Positions 41,492-50,144 are shown, numbered from the stretch's first letter. The stretch is DNA of 64,000 nucleotides from Halomonas icarae (GCF_009901955.1 NZ_WUTS01000001.1:931034-995033), one strand, 5' to 3'. Numbers and translations: made by a program. The notes: generated by a model from the sequence alone, not told the origin.

Positions 41492-43123
41492 ATGGCGCCC
41501 AAGCTGCCCCTGCATCACCCCGTCGAGCAGAGCTCTACCGCCAGTGCCGGTGGCCAGGCGGCACACTCGGCCCCGCCCCGTGGCCTGATGCGCTGGCTGC
41601 TGACCACCAATCACAAGGAGATCGGCAGCCTCTATCTGATCTTCTCGCTGACGATGTTCTTTATCGGCGGAGTCTTTGCGCTGGTGGTGCGCGCCGAGCT
41701 GTTCCAGCCGGGGCTGCAGCTGGTGGAGCCGGAGTTCTTCAATCAGATGACCACCATGCATGGTCTGATCATGGTGTTCGGTGCGATCATGCCCTCCTTC
41801 GTGGGGCTGGCCAACTGGATGATCCCCCTGCAGATCGGCGCGCCGGACATGGCCCTGCCGCGGCTGAACAACTTCAGCTTCTGGCTGCTGCCGGTGGCTT
41901 TCACGCTGCTGCTGAGCACCCTGTTGATGCCCGGCGGTGGCCCCAACTTCGGCTGGACCTTCTACGCGCCGCTCTCCACCACCTATGCGCCACCTTCCAC
42001 CACCTTCTTTATCCTCTCGCTGCATATCGCCGGTATCAGCTCGATCCTCGGCGCCATCAATATCATCGCCACGGTGCTTAACCTGCGCGCGCCGGGCATG
42101 CGGATGATGGACATGCCGCTGTTCTGCTGGACCTGGTTGATCACCGCCTTCCTGTTGATCGCGGTGATGCCGGTGCTGGCCGGGGCGGTAACCATGATGT
42201 TGATGGATATCAACTTCGGCACCAGCTTCTTCAATGCCGCCGGTGGCGGGGATCCGGTGCTCTTTCAGCATCTGTTCTGGTTCTTCGGGCATCCCGAGGT
42301 CTACATCATGATCCTGCCCGCCTTCGGGATCGTTTCGGCGATCATCCCCACCTTCTCGCGCAAGCGGCTGTTCGGGTACGCCTCCATGGTCTATGCCACC
42401 GGGGCCATCGCCATCCTGTCGTTCATGGTCTGGGCGCACCATATGTTTACCGTGGGCCTGCCGCTGACCGCCGAGCTATTCTTCATGTACACCACCATGC
42501 TGATCGCGGTGCCCACCGGGGTGAAGGTGTTCAACTGGGTGGCGACCATGTTCCGCGGCTCGATCAGCTTCGAGCCGCCGATGCTGTTCGCCCTGGCCTT
42601 CGTGGTGCAGTTCACCATCGGCGGGTTCTCGGGGCTGATGCTGGCCATCTCGCCGGCGGACTTCCAGTATCACGACACCTACTTCGTGGTGGCGCACTTC
42701 CACTATGTGTTGGTGCCGGGAGCGCTGTTCGCGATTCTGGCCGCGGCCTACTATTGGCTACCCAAGTGGACTGGCCACTATCCCAATCTGAAGCTGGCCC
42801 AGTGGCACTTCTGGCTCTCGGTGATCGGCGTCAACCTGACCTTCTTCCCCATGCACTTCTCGGGACTTGCCGGCATGCCACGGAGGATTCCCGATTACGC
42901 CTTGCAGTTCGCGGACTTCAACCTGGCATCCAGCCTGGGCGCCTTTCTGTTCGGCGCCTCCCAGCTGCTCTTCGTATGGCTCATCATCAAGTGCGTGCGC
43001 GGTGGCGAGAAGGCCCCGGCCAAGGCCTGGGAGGGCGCCGAGGACCTCGAGTGGAGCGTGCCGAGCCCGGCACCGCTGCACACCTTCGAGCATCCGCCCA
43101 CCTTTCGGCATGACGAGAAGTAG
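41492..43123 (+). CDS. ctaD: Cytochrome c oxidase subunit I
   Basis: Catalytic subunit of an aa3-type heme-copper oxidase, 543 residues from ATG 41492 (GTG 41486 also in frame; GGGAG site favours the ATG). Twelve membrane helices. HPEVYIMILPAFG contains the CuB histidine and the cross-linked tyrosine; HHMFTVG supplies two more CuB ligands and YHDTYFVVAHFHYVL the heme ligands. The proton-pumping glutamate is not in a bo3-type context. Located between coxB and ctaG. Confidence 0.97.
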   Translation: MAPKLPLHHPVEQSSTASAGGQAAHSAPPRGLMRWLLTTNHKEIGSLYLIFSLTMFFIGGVFALVVRAELFQPGLQLVEPEFFNQMTTMHGLIMVFGAIMPSFVGLANWMIPLQIGAPDMALPRLNNFSFWLLPVAFTLLLSTLLMPGGGPNFGWTFYAPLSTTYAPPSTTFFILSLHIAGISSILGAINIIATVLNLRAPGMRMMDMPLFCWTWLITAFLLIAVMPVLAGAVTMMLMDINFGTSFFNAAGGGDPVLFQHLFWFFGHPEVYIMILPAFGIVSAIIPTFSRKRLFGYASMVYATGAIAILSFMVWAHHMFTVGLPLTAELFFMYTTMLIAVPTGVKVFNWVATMFRGSISFEPPMLFALAFVVQFTIGGFSGLMLAISPADFQYHDTYFVVAHFHYVLVPGALFAILAAAYYWLPKWTGHYPNLKLAQWHFWLSVIGVNLTFFPMHFSGLAGMPRRIPDYALQFADFNLASSLGAFLFGASQLLFVWLIIKCVRGGEKAPAKAWEGAEDLEWSVPSPAPLHTFEHPPTFRHDEK

Positions 43124-43158
43124 CGGCGGCGTCTCTAGCGACTAGCGGGGAGAGGGAT

Positions 43159-43758
43159 ATGGAGGAGCGTCAGCAGTGCGGCAGTCAGAGAGCCCGAGGG
43201 GTCAGGCGAACCGTGGCCCGAACCCTCTTCGCCCTGGCCGGCATGTTCGTCTTCGCCTTCGCCCTGGTACCTCTCTACGACGTCTTCTGCGAAGTGACCG
43301 GGCTCAATGGCAAGGTGGACACCCAGGGCCAGGCACTGGTCGCGGAGGAGGTCGATCAGACCCGCGCGGTGACCGTGCAGTTCGTGACGCGCACCAGTGC
43401 CGGCCTGCCATGGAACCTCGAGGTGGAGACGCGTCAGATTCGCGTGCACCCCGGGCAGAGTACCGAGGTCGGCTTCGCCTTCCACAACACGGCAGACAGC
43501 GCCGTCTGGGGGCGGGCCGTGCCCAGCGTGACGCCGGCCCGCGCCAACCTGCATCTGCGCAAGCTGGCGTGCTTCTGTTTCGAGGAGCAACGCCTGCAGG
43601 CGGGGGAGCGGATCGAGCTACCGCTGATCTTCCAGCTGACCCGGGACCTGCCTGCCGACGTCAATACCGTAACCCTGGTCTATACCCTGTATCCGGTTGA
43701 CCGTGACGAGGCGGCGCTTCAGGCACGCGCCGACGGCGACAAAGGAGGTGAGGCATGA
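43159..43758 (+). CDS. ctaG: Cytochrome c oxidase assembly protein (Cox11)
   Basis: 199 residues. One N-terminal membrane helix (LFALAGMFVFAFALVPLYDVFC) with the conserved YDVFC, then a periplasmic immunoglobulin-like domain holding the copper site LACFCFEEQ. Inserts copper into the CuB centre of subunit I. The stop overlaps ctaE by ATGA. Confidence 0.95.
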   Translation: MEERQQCGSQRARGVRRTVARTLFALAGMFVFAFALVPLYDVFCEVTGLNGKVDTQGQALVAEEVDQTRAVTVQFVTRTSAGLPWNLEVETRQIRVHPGQSTEVGFAFHNTADSAVWGRAVPSVTPARANLHLRKLACFCFEEQRLQAGERIELPLIFQLTRDLPADVNTVTLVYTLYPVDRDEAALQARADGDKGGEA

Positions 43759-44612
43759 GTGGTGGCAGCTACTACGTACCCCCAACCAGCAAGTGGCCGG
43801 TGCTCGGCTCGCTGGCGCTGGGTCTGATGTTGATCGGTTTCGGGATGATCCTGGTGTATGGGCTGAACGGCGTCATGATGGCGGCCGGTTTCGTGGCGCT
43901 CCTGGCCGTGATGGGGTTGTGGTTTCGCGACGTGATCAGGGAGTCACGCGGGGGGCTCTACGATGCCCAGATGGATCGCTCCTTCCGTCAGGGCATGGCC
44001 TGGTTCATCTTCTCCGAGGTGATGTTCTTCGCCGCCTTCTTCGGCGCGCTCTTCTATGTGCGTACCTTCGCGCTGCCATGGCTGGATGGGGAGGGCGCCA
44101 AGGGGGTGGCGGCCCTGCTGTGGCCGGAGTTTACCGCCAGCTGGCCGCTGCTGGAGCCGCCCGGCGATGTGGCGGGGCCGCGGGAGGTGTTGAGCCCCTG
44201 GCAGTTGCCGCTGGTGAATACCCTGATCCTGGTGGGGTCCAGCATCACGCTGACCGTGGCCCACGAGGGGTTGAAGGAGGGCATGCGCGAGACCACGCGT
44301 AACTGGCTGCTGGTGACCGTGCTGCTGGGTCTGAGCTTCATCGTCATTCAGGGGGTCGAGTACTACGAGGCCTATTACCACTACGGGATTACCCTGGAGG
44401 CGGGCATCTATGGTTCGACCTTCTTCCTGCTGACCGGCTTCCACGGGGCCCACGTGATCATCGGAGCCACCATCCTGGCGGTGATGCTGTTGCGGATCCT
44501 GCGCGGTCACTTCGCCGCGGAGAATCACTTCGGCTTCGAAGCGGCCTGCTGGTACTGGCACTTCGTGGATGTGGTATGGGTCGGTCTCTTTCTGTTCGTC
44601 TATGTTTTCTGA
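43755..44612 (+). CDS. ctaE: Cytochrome c oxidase subunit III
   Basis: 285 residues with seven predicted membrane helices; FIVIQGVEYYEAYYH and GFHGAHVIIG are the family signatures and WYWHFVDVVWVGLFL closes the protein. Stabilises the aa3 oxidase. Its stop codon TGA (44610-44612) lies at the edge of a five-unit 14-bp repeat array. Confidence 0.95.
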   Translation: MSGGSYYVPPTSKWPVLGSLALGLMLIGFGMILVYGLNGVMMAAGFVALLAVMGLWFRDVIRESRGGLYDAQMDRSFRQGMAWFIFSEVMFFAAFFGALFYVRTFALPWLDGEGAKGVAALLWPEFTASWPLLEPPGDVAGPREVLSPWQLPLVNTLILVGSSITLTVAHEGLKEGMRETTRNWLLVTVLLGLSFIVIQGVEYYEAYYHYGITLEAGIYGSTFFLLTGFHGAHVIIGATILAVMLLRILRGHFAAENHFGFEAACWYWHFVDVVWVGLFLFVYVF

Positions 44613-44680
44613 AGCTCGTTTTCTGAAGCTCGTTTTCTGACGCCAGCTTTCTGACGCCAGCTTTCTGAAAGCCGTCTTCC
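44611..44680 (+). repeat. Five 14-bp tandem units at the ctaE stop
   Basis: Two copies of GAAGCTCGTTTTCT, two of GACGCCAGCTTTCT and a degenerate fifth (GAAAGCCGTCTTCC) run head to tail from the ctaE stop codon. The array occupies most of the 112-bp gap before DUF2909, which ends on the opposite strand. Confidence 0.9.
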
Positions 44681-44724
44681 GAGCCTCTGAGGCTTTGTCT
44701 TCAAGACGATCGCGATGGTCGGGT

Positions 44725-44916
44725 TCAGCCCAGATTGCCGGCGTAGAAGCCATAGAAGAGCAGGGACAGCAGGATGGCGGCGAGGGCCACCCGCAGCTTG
44801 AGGGAGACCAGCAGCCGTCGCGAGGTGGCATCGTCGCGCAGCAGGAAGCCGGCGCCGGCGGCGAGGCTGGTCACCATGGCCAGGAATACCAGGGCAATCA
44901 GGATCTTGAGAAGCAT
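44725..44916 (-). CDS. DUF2909 twin-transmembrane protein
   Basis: 63 residues, ATG 44916 preceded by AAGGAG. Two membrane helices (ILIALVFLAMVTSLAAGAGFLL and LRVALAAILLSLLFYGFYAG) with a short basic loop, the DUF2909 pattern. These small proteins sit between ctaE and SURF1 in many gammaproteobacteria, in opposite orientation as here. Its start overlaps a possible SURF1 start on the other strand. Confidence 0.85.
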   Translation of the reverse strand: MLLKILIALVFLAMVTSLAAGAGFLLRDDATSRRLLVSLKLRVALAAILLSLLFYGFYAGNLG

Positions 44917-44932
44917 GGCGCACTCCTTGGAT

Positions 44933-45643
44933 ATGAAGGTTTTCCAGCATGCCCGCCCAGGGCGGTGGCGGCAACGCCTGTGGTGGACGCTCTGGTCCCT
45001 GCTGGTCGTGCTGGGGGTGGCGCTGGGGGCGTGGCAGTGGGAGCGTGGCGAGCAGAAGCGTGCCTACCTGGCGCAGTTGGAGGCGGCACCGGCACTTGTC
45101 GACCCCCGAGAGGTTCCCCCCGAGGGGAGTCGGCTGACGCTGTCCGGCGAATACCTGGCCGACAAGACCCTGTTTCTGGATAACCGCACCCACGAGGGAC
45201 GCCTGGGGGTGGCACCCCTGACGCCACTGCGTGGCGATGATGGTCACGTCTGGCTGGTGCAGCGTGGCTTCCTGGAGACCGGCACCAGCCGTGCCGACCC
45301 CGAAGTGGCGACACCCAAAGGGCGGGTCACCCTGCGCGGCCGCTGGCAGGCGGCTGGGGATGGCGCTCCGCTGTTCGGACCCAATCGTGAGGGCGCCAGG
45401 CTTCAGCGCATCGAACTCGATGCCTGGTCGCTCGACTTCGCCCATGCCGGCTGGCTGCACCTTGAGGAGGGCCCCGGTGCGCTGCCCGGCTGGTGGTCAC
45501 CGAGCGTCATGCCACCGAGTCGCCATGTCGGCTATGCCGTGCAGTGGTGGGGGCTGGCGCTGGCGGCGTTGGTGGTGATGGTGCTCGGTGGCCGGTGCAT
45601 GGGGCGGCATCCCGATGAGATACCCGCGGAGGATCGATCATGA
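44933..45643 (+). CDS. SURF1 family oxidase assembly protein
   Basis: 236 residues from ATG 44933; ATG 44915 is an in-frame alternative that overlaps the start of the divergent DUF2909 gene. Two membrane helices frame the protein (WWTLWSLLVVLGVALGAWQ with WQWERGEQKRAYLAQLE, and AVQWWGLALAALVVMVLGGR). The periplasmic domain has the family NRTHEGRLGVAPLTPL and WLVQRGFLE motifs. Assists heme a insertion into subunit I. Overlaps the next gene by ATGA. Confidence 0.9.
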   Translation: MKVFQHARPGRWRQRLWWTLWSLLVVLGVALGAWQWERGEQKRAYLAQLEAAPALVDPREVPPEGSRLTLSGEYLADKTLFLDNRTHEGRLGVAPLTPLRGDDGHVWLVQRGFLETGTSRADPEVATPKGRVTLRGRWQAAGDGAPLFGPNREGARLQRIELDAWSLDFAHAGWLHLEEGPGALPGWWSPSVMPPSRHVGYAVQWWGLALAALVVMVLGGRCMGRHPDEIPAEDRS

Positions 45644-46188
45644 CGATGGCCCATGCCACCCCCTATGGACGGCTCAAGCTGGCGGCGCTGCTGCTGTTTC
45701 TCTCGCTGCCGGTGCTGGTGGCCACGGTGATGGCGTTGTGGCGTGTCGGCATTCCCGAGGGGCGAACCGCGCATGGCGAGCTGGCGCCAGAGGTGCCGGT
45801 GCTGGCCGATTGGCCGCTGGCCACGCCGATGGCGCCCATGGTCTCCGGTGATTGGGTCCTGGCGTTCGACTGCGGCGAGCGCTGTGACGAACTCAGCGAT
45901 CAGTGGTGGCGGCTGCATCGCGCACTGGGTAGCGACGCGCCGAGGGTCAGCCGGCTGCGCGTGGGTGGCGTTGGCGATGCGCTGCCCGGGGCGGTGGTTG
46001 GGCAGTGGGTCGAACGCCCCACCTGGCTCGAGTCGGACCGGGTATGGGTGATCGATCCGCGCGGTCAGGTGGTGCTCGGCTATGAGCCCGAGGCGGACCC
46101 CTATGCGGTCAAGGCAGACCTGGAGCGTCTGCTGCGCATGAACCCGGAGGCCCCCTGGCAGGCTGACCAGGAACTGGCGGGGCGCTGA
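45640..46188 (+). CDS. Membrane-anchored thioredoxin-like protein of the cox cluster
   Basis: 182 residues. One N-terminal membrane helix (LAALLLFLSLPVLVATVMALW), then a periplasmic domain with WVLAFDCGERCDELSDQWWR and VWVIDPRGQVVLGYEPEADP, resembling a degenerate thioredoxin or Sco fold: the CxxxC pair of Sco is present as CGERC, but no histidine ligand is seen in the expected C-terminal position. Homologues occur at this place in Pseudomonas-type cox clusters, usually unnamed. A role in copper or redox handling for CuA is inferred. Confidence 0.75.
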   Translation: MTMAHATPYGRLKLAALLLFLSLPVLVATVMALWRVGIPEGRTAHGELAPEVPVLADWPLATPMAPMVSGDWVLAFDCGERCDELSDQWWRLHRALGSDAPRVSRLRVGGVGDALPGAVVGQWVERPTWLESDRVWVIDPRGQVVLGYEPEADPYAVKADLERLLRMNPEAPWQADQELAGR

Positions 46189-46340
46189 GCCCGCGGGGCA
46201 AGGTGAGGGTTGGCGATGCAGGCAGCACATCGGCGGGTGGCACGGCTCAAGGGGCCGGGACGCTGGCGGGCACTGAGCCCGGACACATAGAGGAGGGGTG
46301 GCGATGCAGGCAGCACATCGGCGGTTGGCACTGCTCAAGG
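46174..46340 (+). repeat. Approximately 88-bp tandem duplication at the ctaA 5' boundary
   Basis: The segment 46211-46252 repeats at 46299-46340 with two mismatches, and weaker similarity extends left to the preceding stop codon (46174-46192 versus 46263-46280). The upstream copy contains its own start (46216) and encodes 24 residues beginning MQAAHRRVARLK, mimicking the ctaA start, then stops at the TAG of ACATAG. Confidence 0.85.
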
Positions 46341-47371
46341 CGTTGAGTCTGGCGGGTGTGGTGTTCACGGTGGGGGTGATACTGCTGGGCGCCTGGACGC
46401 GCCTGGTGGATGCCGGCCTGGGTTGCCCGGACTGGCCGGGCTGCTACGGTGCCCTGGTGGTGCCCGACGAAGGACAGGCGCTGGCGCACAGCCCGAACTC
46501 GCCCCTGGAGAGCGCCAAGGCCTGGATGGAGATGATCCATCGCTATGTGGCCTCCGCTCTGGGCCTGCTGGTGATCGCCCTGGTGGTGCTGGGCTGGTCA
46601 CTCAGACGCCATGCCGACTATCCCTGGTGGGTCTCGCTGGGGCTGCTTGGGCTGATCATGGTGCAGGGGGCGTTCGGTGCCTTCACCGTGACGCTGAAGC
46701 TGTGGCCCCAGGTGGTGACGCTGCATCTGCTCGGCGGGCTTGGCGTGATGCTGGTGTTTCTCTGGCTGCATCTGCGCCTGCGCCGCTGTGCCAGTGGGAA
46801 TCTGACCCTGGGTGGCGTGGCCCCGCCCCGTCGTCGTCTCACCCCGCTATGGGGACTGGCCGCGGTGCTGCTGGTGATCCAGCTGGCCCTGGGGGGCTGG
46901 GTCTCGAGCAACTATGCCGGCATCGCCTGCCAGGGCTTCCCCACCTGTAACTCCCAGTGGTGGCCGGCCCTGGACTGGAGCGAGGGGTTTCATCTGACCC
47001 AGAGCGTCGGGCCCAACTATCTGCATGGGCAGTTGCATGCCGAGGCGCGCAGCGCCATCCAGGTGGGGCACCGTCTGGGGGCGTTGGCGCTGGGCCTCGC
47101 GGTTCTGGCGCTGTGGGCCCGCTACCGGCGCGAGAGAGCGCTGCGGGGGCCCCTGGTGGGGCTGGTGCTGGCCTATGCCGGGCAGTTCTCCCTGGGGGTC
47201 GCCAATGTGTTGATGTGGCTGCCGCTATGGCTGGCGCTGCTGCATACGGCGGGGGCCGTGGCGCTGGTCTTGAGTCTGGCGTTGGCCGCCTGGCGATGGC
47301 GCTCTCTCGAACCCATCTCGACCCGTTCACAACCCATAACGCAGCAGAAGAAGGAGTGGGTCCATGTCTGA
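46304..47371 (+). CDS. ctaA: Heme A synthase (Cox15/CtaA)
   Basis: 355 residues from ATG 46304 with AGGAGG at 46291. Eight membrane helices; signatures are GAWTRLVDAGLGCPDWPGCYG, EMIHRYVAS, QGAFGAFTV, and the second-half histidines HLLGGLG and QVGHRLGALA. Oxidises heme O to heme A for the aa3 oxidase. Overlaps ctaB by 8 bp. The 5' end lies in a tandem duplication. Confidence 0.94.
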   Translation: MQAAHRRLALLKALSLAGVVFTVGVILLGAWTRLVDAGLGCPDWPGCYGALVVPDEGQALAHSPNSPLESAKAWMEMIHRYVASALGLLVIALVVLGWSLRRHADYPWWVSLGLLGLIMVQGAFGAFTVTLKLWPQVVTLHLLGGLGVMLVFLWLHLRLRRCASGNLTLGGVAPPRRRLTPLWGLAAVLLVIQLALGGWVSSNYAGIACQGFPTCNSQWWPALDWSEGFHLTQSVGPNYLHGQLHAEARSAIQVGHRLGALALGLAVLALWARYRRERALRGPLVGLVLAYAGQFSLGVANVLMWLPLWLALLHTAGAVALVLSLALAAWRWRSLEPISTRSQPITQQKKEWVHV

Positions 47372-48317
47372 TTCACTGACCACCGAGATCCGCGTCACCG
47401 AGCTCGCCTCCCCTTCGCTGGGCAGCTGGGGCTGGCGAGATCTGGTTACCCTGTGCAAGCCACGCGTGGTGCTGGTGATGCTGGTGTGTGCCCTGGTCGG
47501 CATGGCGTTGGCGCGGCCGGTGTTGCCGTCGCTTGGGGTCGTCTTCTTCGGCCTGGCGGGCATCGGCCTCACCGCCTGTGGTGCGGCCGCCTTCAACCAT
47601 GTGGTCGACAGGCGACTCGATGCCATGATGCTGCGCACCGCGCGGCGGCCGCTGGCCACCCGACGCATGCCGGGCAGCATCGCCCTGGCCTGGGCCACAC
47701 TGCTGTCGCTGGCCGGCCTTGGCCTGCTGGTGTGGCAGGTCAATGGACTGACCGCCTGGTTGACCCTGGGGTCACTGATCGGCTATGCGCTGGTCTACAC
47801 GACCTTCCTCAAGCATGCCACGCCCCAGAATATCGTGATCGGTGGGCTGGCCGGTGCCGCACCGCCGCTGCTGGGCTGGACGGCAGTCACCGGCCAGGTG
47901 GGACCCGAGCCATTGCTGCTGGTGTTGATCATCTTCGCCTGGACGCCACCGCATTTCTGGGCGCTGGCGCTGCACAAGCGCGATGAGTATGCGCGTGCCG
48001 GGGTGCCGATGCTGCCCGTTACCCACGGCGTGGCCTTCACCCGCCTGCAGGTATGGCTCTACGGCTGGCTGACCGTGGCGGTAACGCTACTACCATTCGT
48101 GATCGGCATGAGTGGTGCGGTTTATCTGGTGGGGGTGATGGCGCTCAATGCGCGCTTCATGTTCTGGAACTACCGCGTCTGGCGGGGGCAGGACCCCAGG
48201 GCGCCACTGGCCGCGTTCTGGTTCTCGATCCGCTATATCCTGGGGCTGTTCGGCGTGCTGCTGCTGGACCACTACGCCCAGGCCTGGACGCTGTGGCTGG
48301 CGCCGGCGATCCAGTAG
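47364..48317 (+). CDS. ctaB: Protoheme IX farnesyltransferase (heme O synthase)
   Basis: 317 residues, about nine membrane helices, UbiA superfamily. The prenyl-diphosphate motif NHVVDRRLDAMMLRT has the DxxxD pair, followed by ARRPLATR; the second motif includes YTTFLKHATPQNIVIGGLAGAAPPLLGW and WTPPHFWALALHKRDEYARAGVPMLP. Makes heme O for CtaA. Last recognisable gene of the oxidase cluster; no Sco gene follows. Confidence 0.95.
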   Translation: MSDSLTTEIRVTELASPSLGSWGWRDLVTLCKPRVVLVMLVCALVGMALARPVLPSLGVVFFGLAGIGLTACGAAAFNHVVDRRLDAMMLRTARRPLATRRMPGSIALAWATLLSLAGLGLLVWQVNGLTAWLTLGSLIGYALVYTTFLKHATPQNIVIGGLAGAAPPLLGWTAVTGQVGPEPLLLVLIIFAWTPPHFWALALHKRDEYARAGVPMLPVTHGVAFTRLQVWLYGWLTVAVTLLPFVIGMSGAVYLVGVMALNARFMFWNYRVWRGQDPRAPLAAFWFSIRYILGLFGVLLLDHYAQAWTLWLAPAIQ

Positions 48318-48363
48318 TCGGGGAGTGGTGCCGTCGTGGTATTGATGCGACCCCGAGAAACGA

Positions 48364-48391
48364 CACGGGCCCGGCGATTGCCGGGCCTGTG
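48364..48391. terminator. GC-rich hairpin after ctaB
   Basis: Stem CACGGGCCCGGC (48364-48375) with GCCGGGCCTGTG (48380-48391), one GU pair, loop GATT. No U-tract, so probably a weak or transcript-stabilising hairpin between convergent genes. Confidence 0.5.
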
Positions 48392-48444
48392 GCGTGTTGG
48401 CCTGGTGGCTGTTTATCAGAACTGGTTTACCAGGGCGGGGCTGT

Positions 48445-48482
48445 CAGAGCAGAGCTACCAGAGCAGAGCTACCAGAGCAGGA
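48445..48482. repeat. Two and a half 14-bp units at the DASS gene stop
   Basis: CAGAGCAGAGCTAC repeats twice and begins a third time; the TAG stop of the minus-strand transporter gene (48469-48471) lies within it. Confidence 0.85.
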
Positions 48483-49956
48483 TGACCAGCAGGTAGGCCA
48501 TCACGGTGACCACCACGCTGCCGACCAGGTTCAGGGCGAAGCCGGCCCGGATCATCGACTGTATCTTCATATGCCCGGTGCCGAAGACGATGGCATTGGG
48601 TGGCGTGGCCACCGGCATCATGAAGGCACAGCTGGCAGCGATGGCGGCCGGCACGGTGACCAACAGCGGTGAGATCTCCAGCGATAGCGCCAGGGCGCCC
48701 AGCAGCGGCAGGAAGGCGGCGGCGGTGGCGGTGTTGGAGGTCACCTCCGTCAGGAAGATGATCACCAATACCACGATGCCGATCATGGCTAGCAGCGGCA
48801 GGGTGCCGAAGATGCCCAGCTGGCCGGCGATCCACTCCGCCAGGCCGGTACGGGTGATGGTACCGGCCAGGGCCAGACCGCCCCCGAACAGCAGCAGGAT
48901 GCCCCAGGGGACCTGTTGCGCATCATCCCAGGCCAGGAGACGTTCGCGGGATTGCCTCCCGCTCGGGATCAGAAACAGCGCAATGCCGGCCGCGATGGCG
49001 ATGCCGGTGTCGGTCAACCAGGGCAGCCCGACGTCGTTGAGCAGCGGGCGTGCCACCCAGGCGATGGCGGCCAGAGAGAACAGCACCGCCACGCGGCGCT
49101 CGGCGGAGGACATCGGGCCGAGGTTGGCAAGCTCGGTATCGATCATCCCGGCGCTGAGATTGGCTGAATCGTGGCTAGCCGAATCCTGGTGGGTCGGATC
49201 GAGCTTGAAGCCACGTCGTGTCAGCCACCACCAGGTCGCCACCATCATGGTGATGCTGATCGGCAGACCCACCAGCATCCACTGAGCGAAGCCCAGATCG
49301 ATGCCGCGGTCCTCGGCCAGGTAGCCGGCCAGCAGCGCATTGGGTGGCGTGCCGATCAGGGTGGCGACACCACCGATGCTGGCCGAGTAGGCGATGGCCA
49401 GCAGCAGGGCGGTCGCGTAACGGCGCAGCTCCTCGGGGTCACTATCGCCGAGCAGGCTGATCACCGACATGCCGATGGGCAGCATCATGATCGAGGTGGC
49501 GGTATTCGACACCCACATGCTGAGAAAGCCGGTGGCGACCATGAAACCGGCGATCTGCCTGCGCGGCTGGTGCCCCACCAGCTTGAGCACGTGCAGGGCG
49601 AGGCGGCGATGCAGGTCCCAGCGCTGCATGGCGATGCCGAGCAGGAAGCCACCCAAAAACAAGTAGATGATCGGGTTGGCATAGCTGGCAGTCGCCTCTC
49701 CCATGCTACCCAGCCCCAGTGCCGGTACCAGCACCATGGGCAACAGCGAGGTGGCGGGAATCGGGATGGCCTCGGTCGACCACCAGGCGGCCATCCACAG
49801 TGCCATGCCGACACAGGCCCAGGCCGCCGGCGGCATCTGGGCGGGGGGCGGTAATAGCAGGGTGAGCAGCAACAGGGCGGGGCCGAGCCACAGGCCGATT
49901 CTGGCGGCGAGGGCGGGCGGCGCCGGTGCCCTGGACGAGCTGGAGTGATCGGGCAT
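48469..49956 (-). CDS. DASS/SLC13 family anion:sodium symporter
   Basis: 495 residues with 11 or more membrane helices. Family motifs: AWWSTEAIPIPATSLLPMVLVP, YANPIIYLFLGGFLLGIAMQRW, FMVATGFLSMWVSNTATSIMM with the SNTATS substrate motif, TLIGTPPNALLAGY and the second EVTSNTATAAAFLPLLG repeat. Imports dicarboxylates or sulfate with sodium; the exact substrate is open. Transcribed alone, convergent with the oxidase cluster. Confidence 0.92.
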   Translation of the reverse strand: MPDHSSSSRAPAPPALAARIGLWLGPALLLLTLLLPPPAQMPPAAWACVGMALWMAAWWSTEAIPIPATSLLPMVLVPALGLGSMGEATASYANPIIYLFLGGFLLGIAMQRWDLHRRLALHVLKLVGHQPRRQIAGFMVATGFLSMWVSNTATSIMMLPIGMSVISLLGDSDPEELRRYATALLLAIAYSASIGGVATLIGTPPNALLAGYLAEDRGIDLGFAQWMLVGLPISITMMVATWWWLTRRGFKLDPTHQDSASHDSANLSAGMIDTELANLGPMSSAERRVAVLFSLAAIAWVARPLLNDVGLPWLTDTGIAIAAGIALFLIPSGRQSRERLLAWDDAQQVPWGILLLFGGGLALAGTITRTGLAEWIAGQLGIFGTLPLLAMIGIVVLVIIFLTEVTSNTATAAAFLPLLGALALSLEISPLLVTVPAAIAASCAFMMPVATPPNAIVFGTGHMKIQSMIRAGFALNLVGSVVVTVMAYLLVILLW

Positions 49957-49991
49957 GGCGGATTCCAGTACCGGGTGAGTGCAGTGAAAGG

Positions 49992-50021
49992 TTGAGTGCC
50001 TGGCGATTGAGTGTCTGGCGA
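49992..50021. repeat. Two 15-bp units upstream of the DASS gene
   Basis: TTGAGTGCCTGGCGA followed by TTGAGTGTCTGGCGA, 36 bp before the transporter start. Confidence 0.8.
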
Positions 50022-50080
50022 TAAGGCGGCCGCATTGTACTCAAGAATCTTCTGTAACGTCAGAGGCATGCGCCGCCGGG

Positions 50081-50144
50081 CTTGGGGTCTAGAAACGTTG
50101 GGTTCGAGACCAGTTGGGGTCGCGGCACGTTGGGGTCGCGGCCC
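50081..50144. repeat. Four 16-bp tandem units between DASS and DUF2489 genes
   Basis: Units at 50081, 50097, 50113 and 50129; the last two read GTTGGGGTCGCGGCAC and GTTGGGGTCGCGGCCC, the first two are degenerate. The array sits in the divergent promoter region. Confidence 0.8.

Noticed and set aside
46216..46290. 24-codon frame starting MQAAHRRVARLK as a real small protein
   Set aside because: It is the duplicated ctaA start with no independent coding signal; listed under the repeat instead.
50081..50144. CRISPR-like repeat array
   Set aside because: Units are directly adjacent with no spacers and degenerate; it is a simple tandem repeat.
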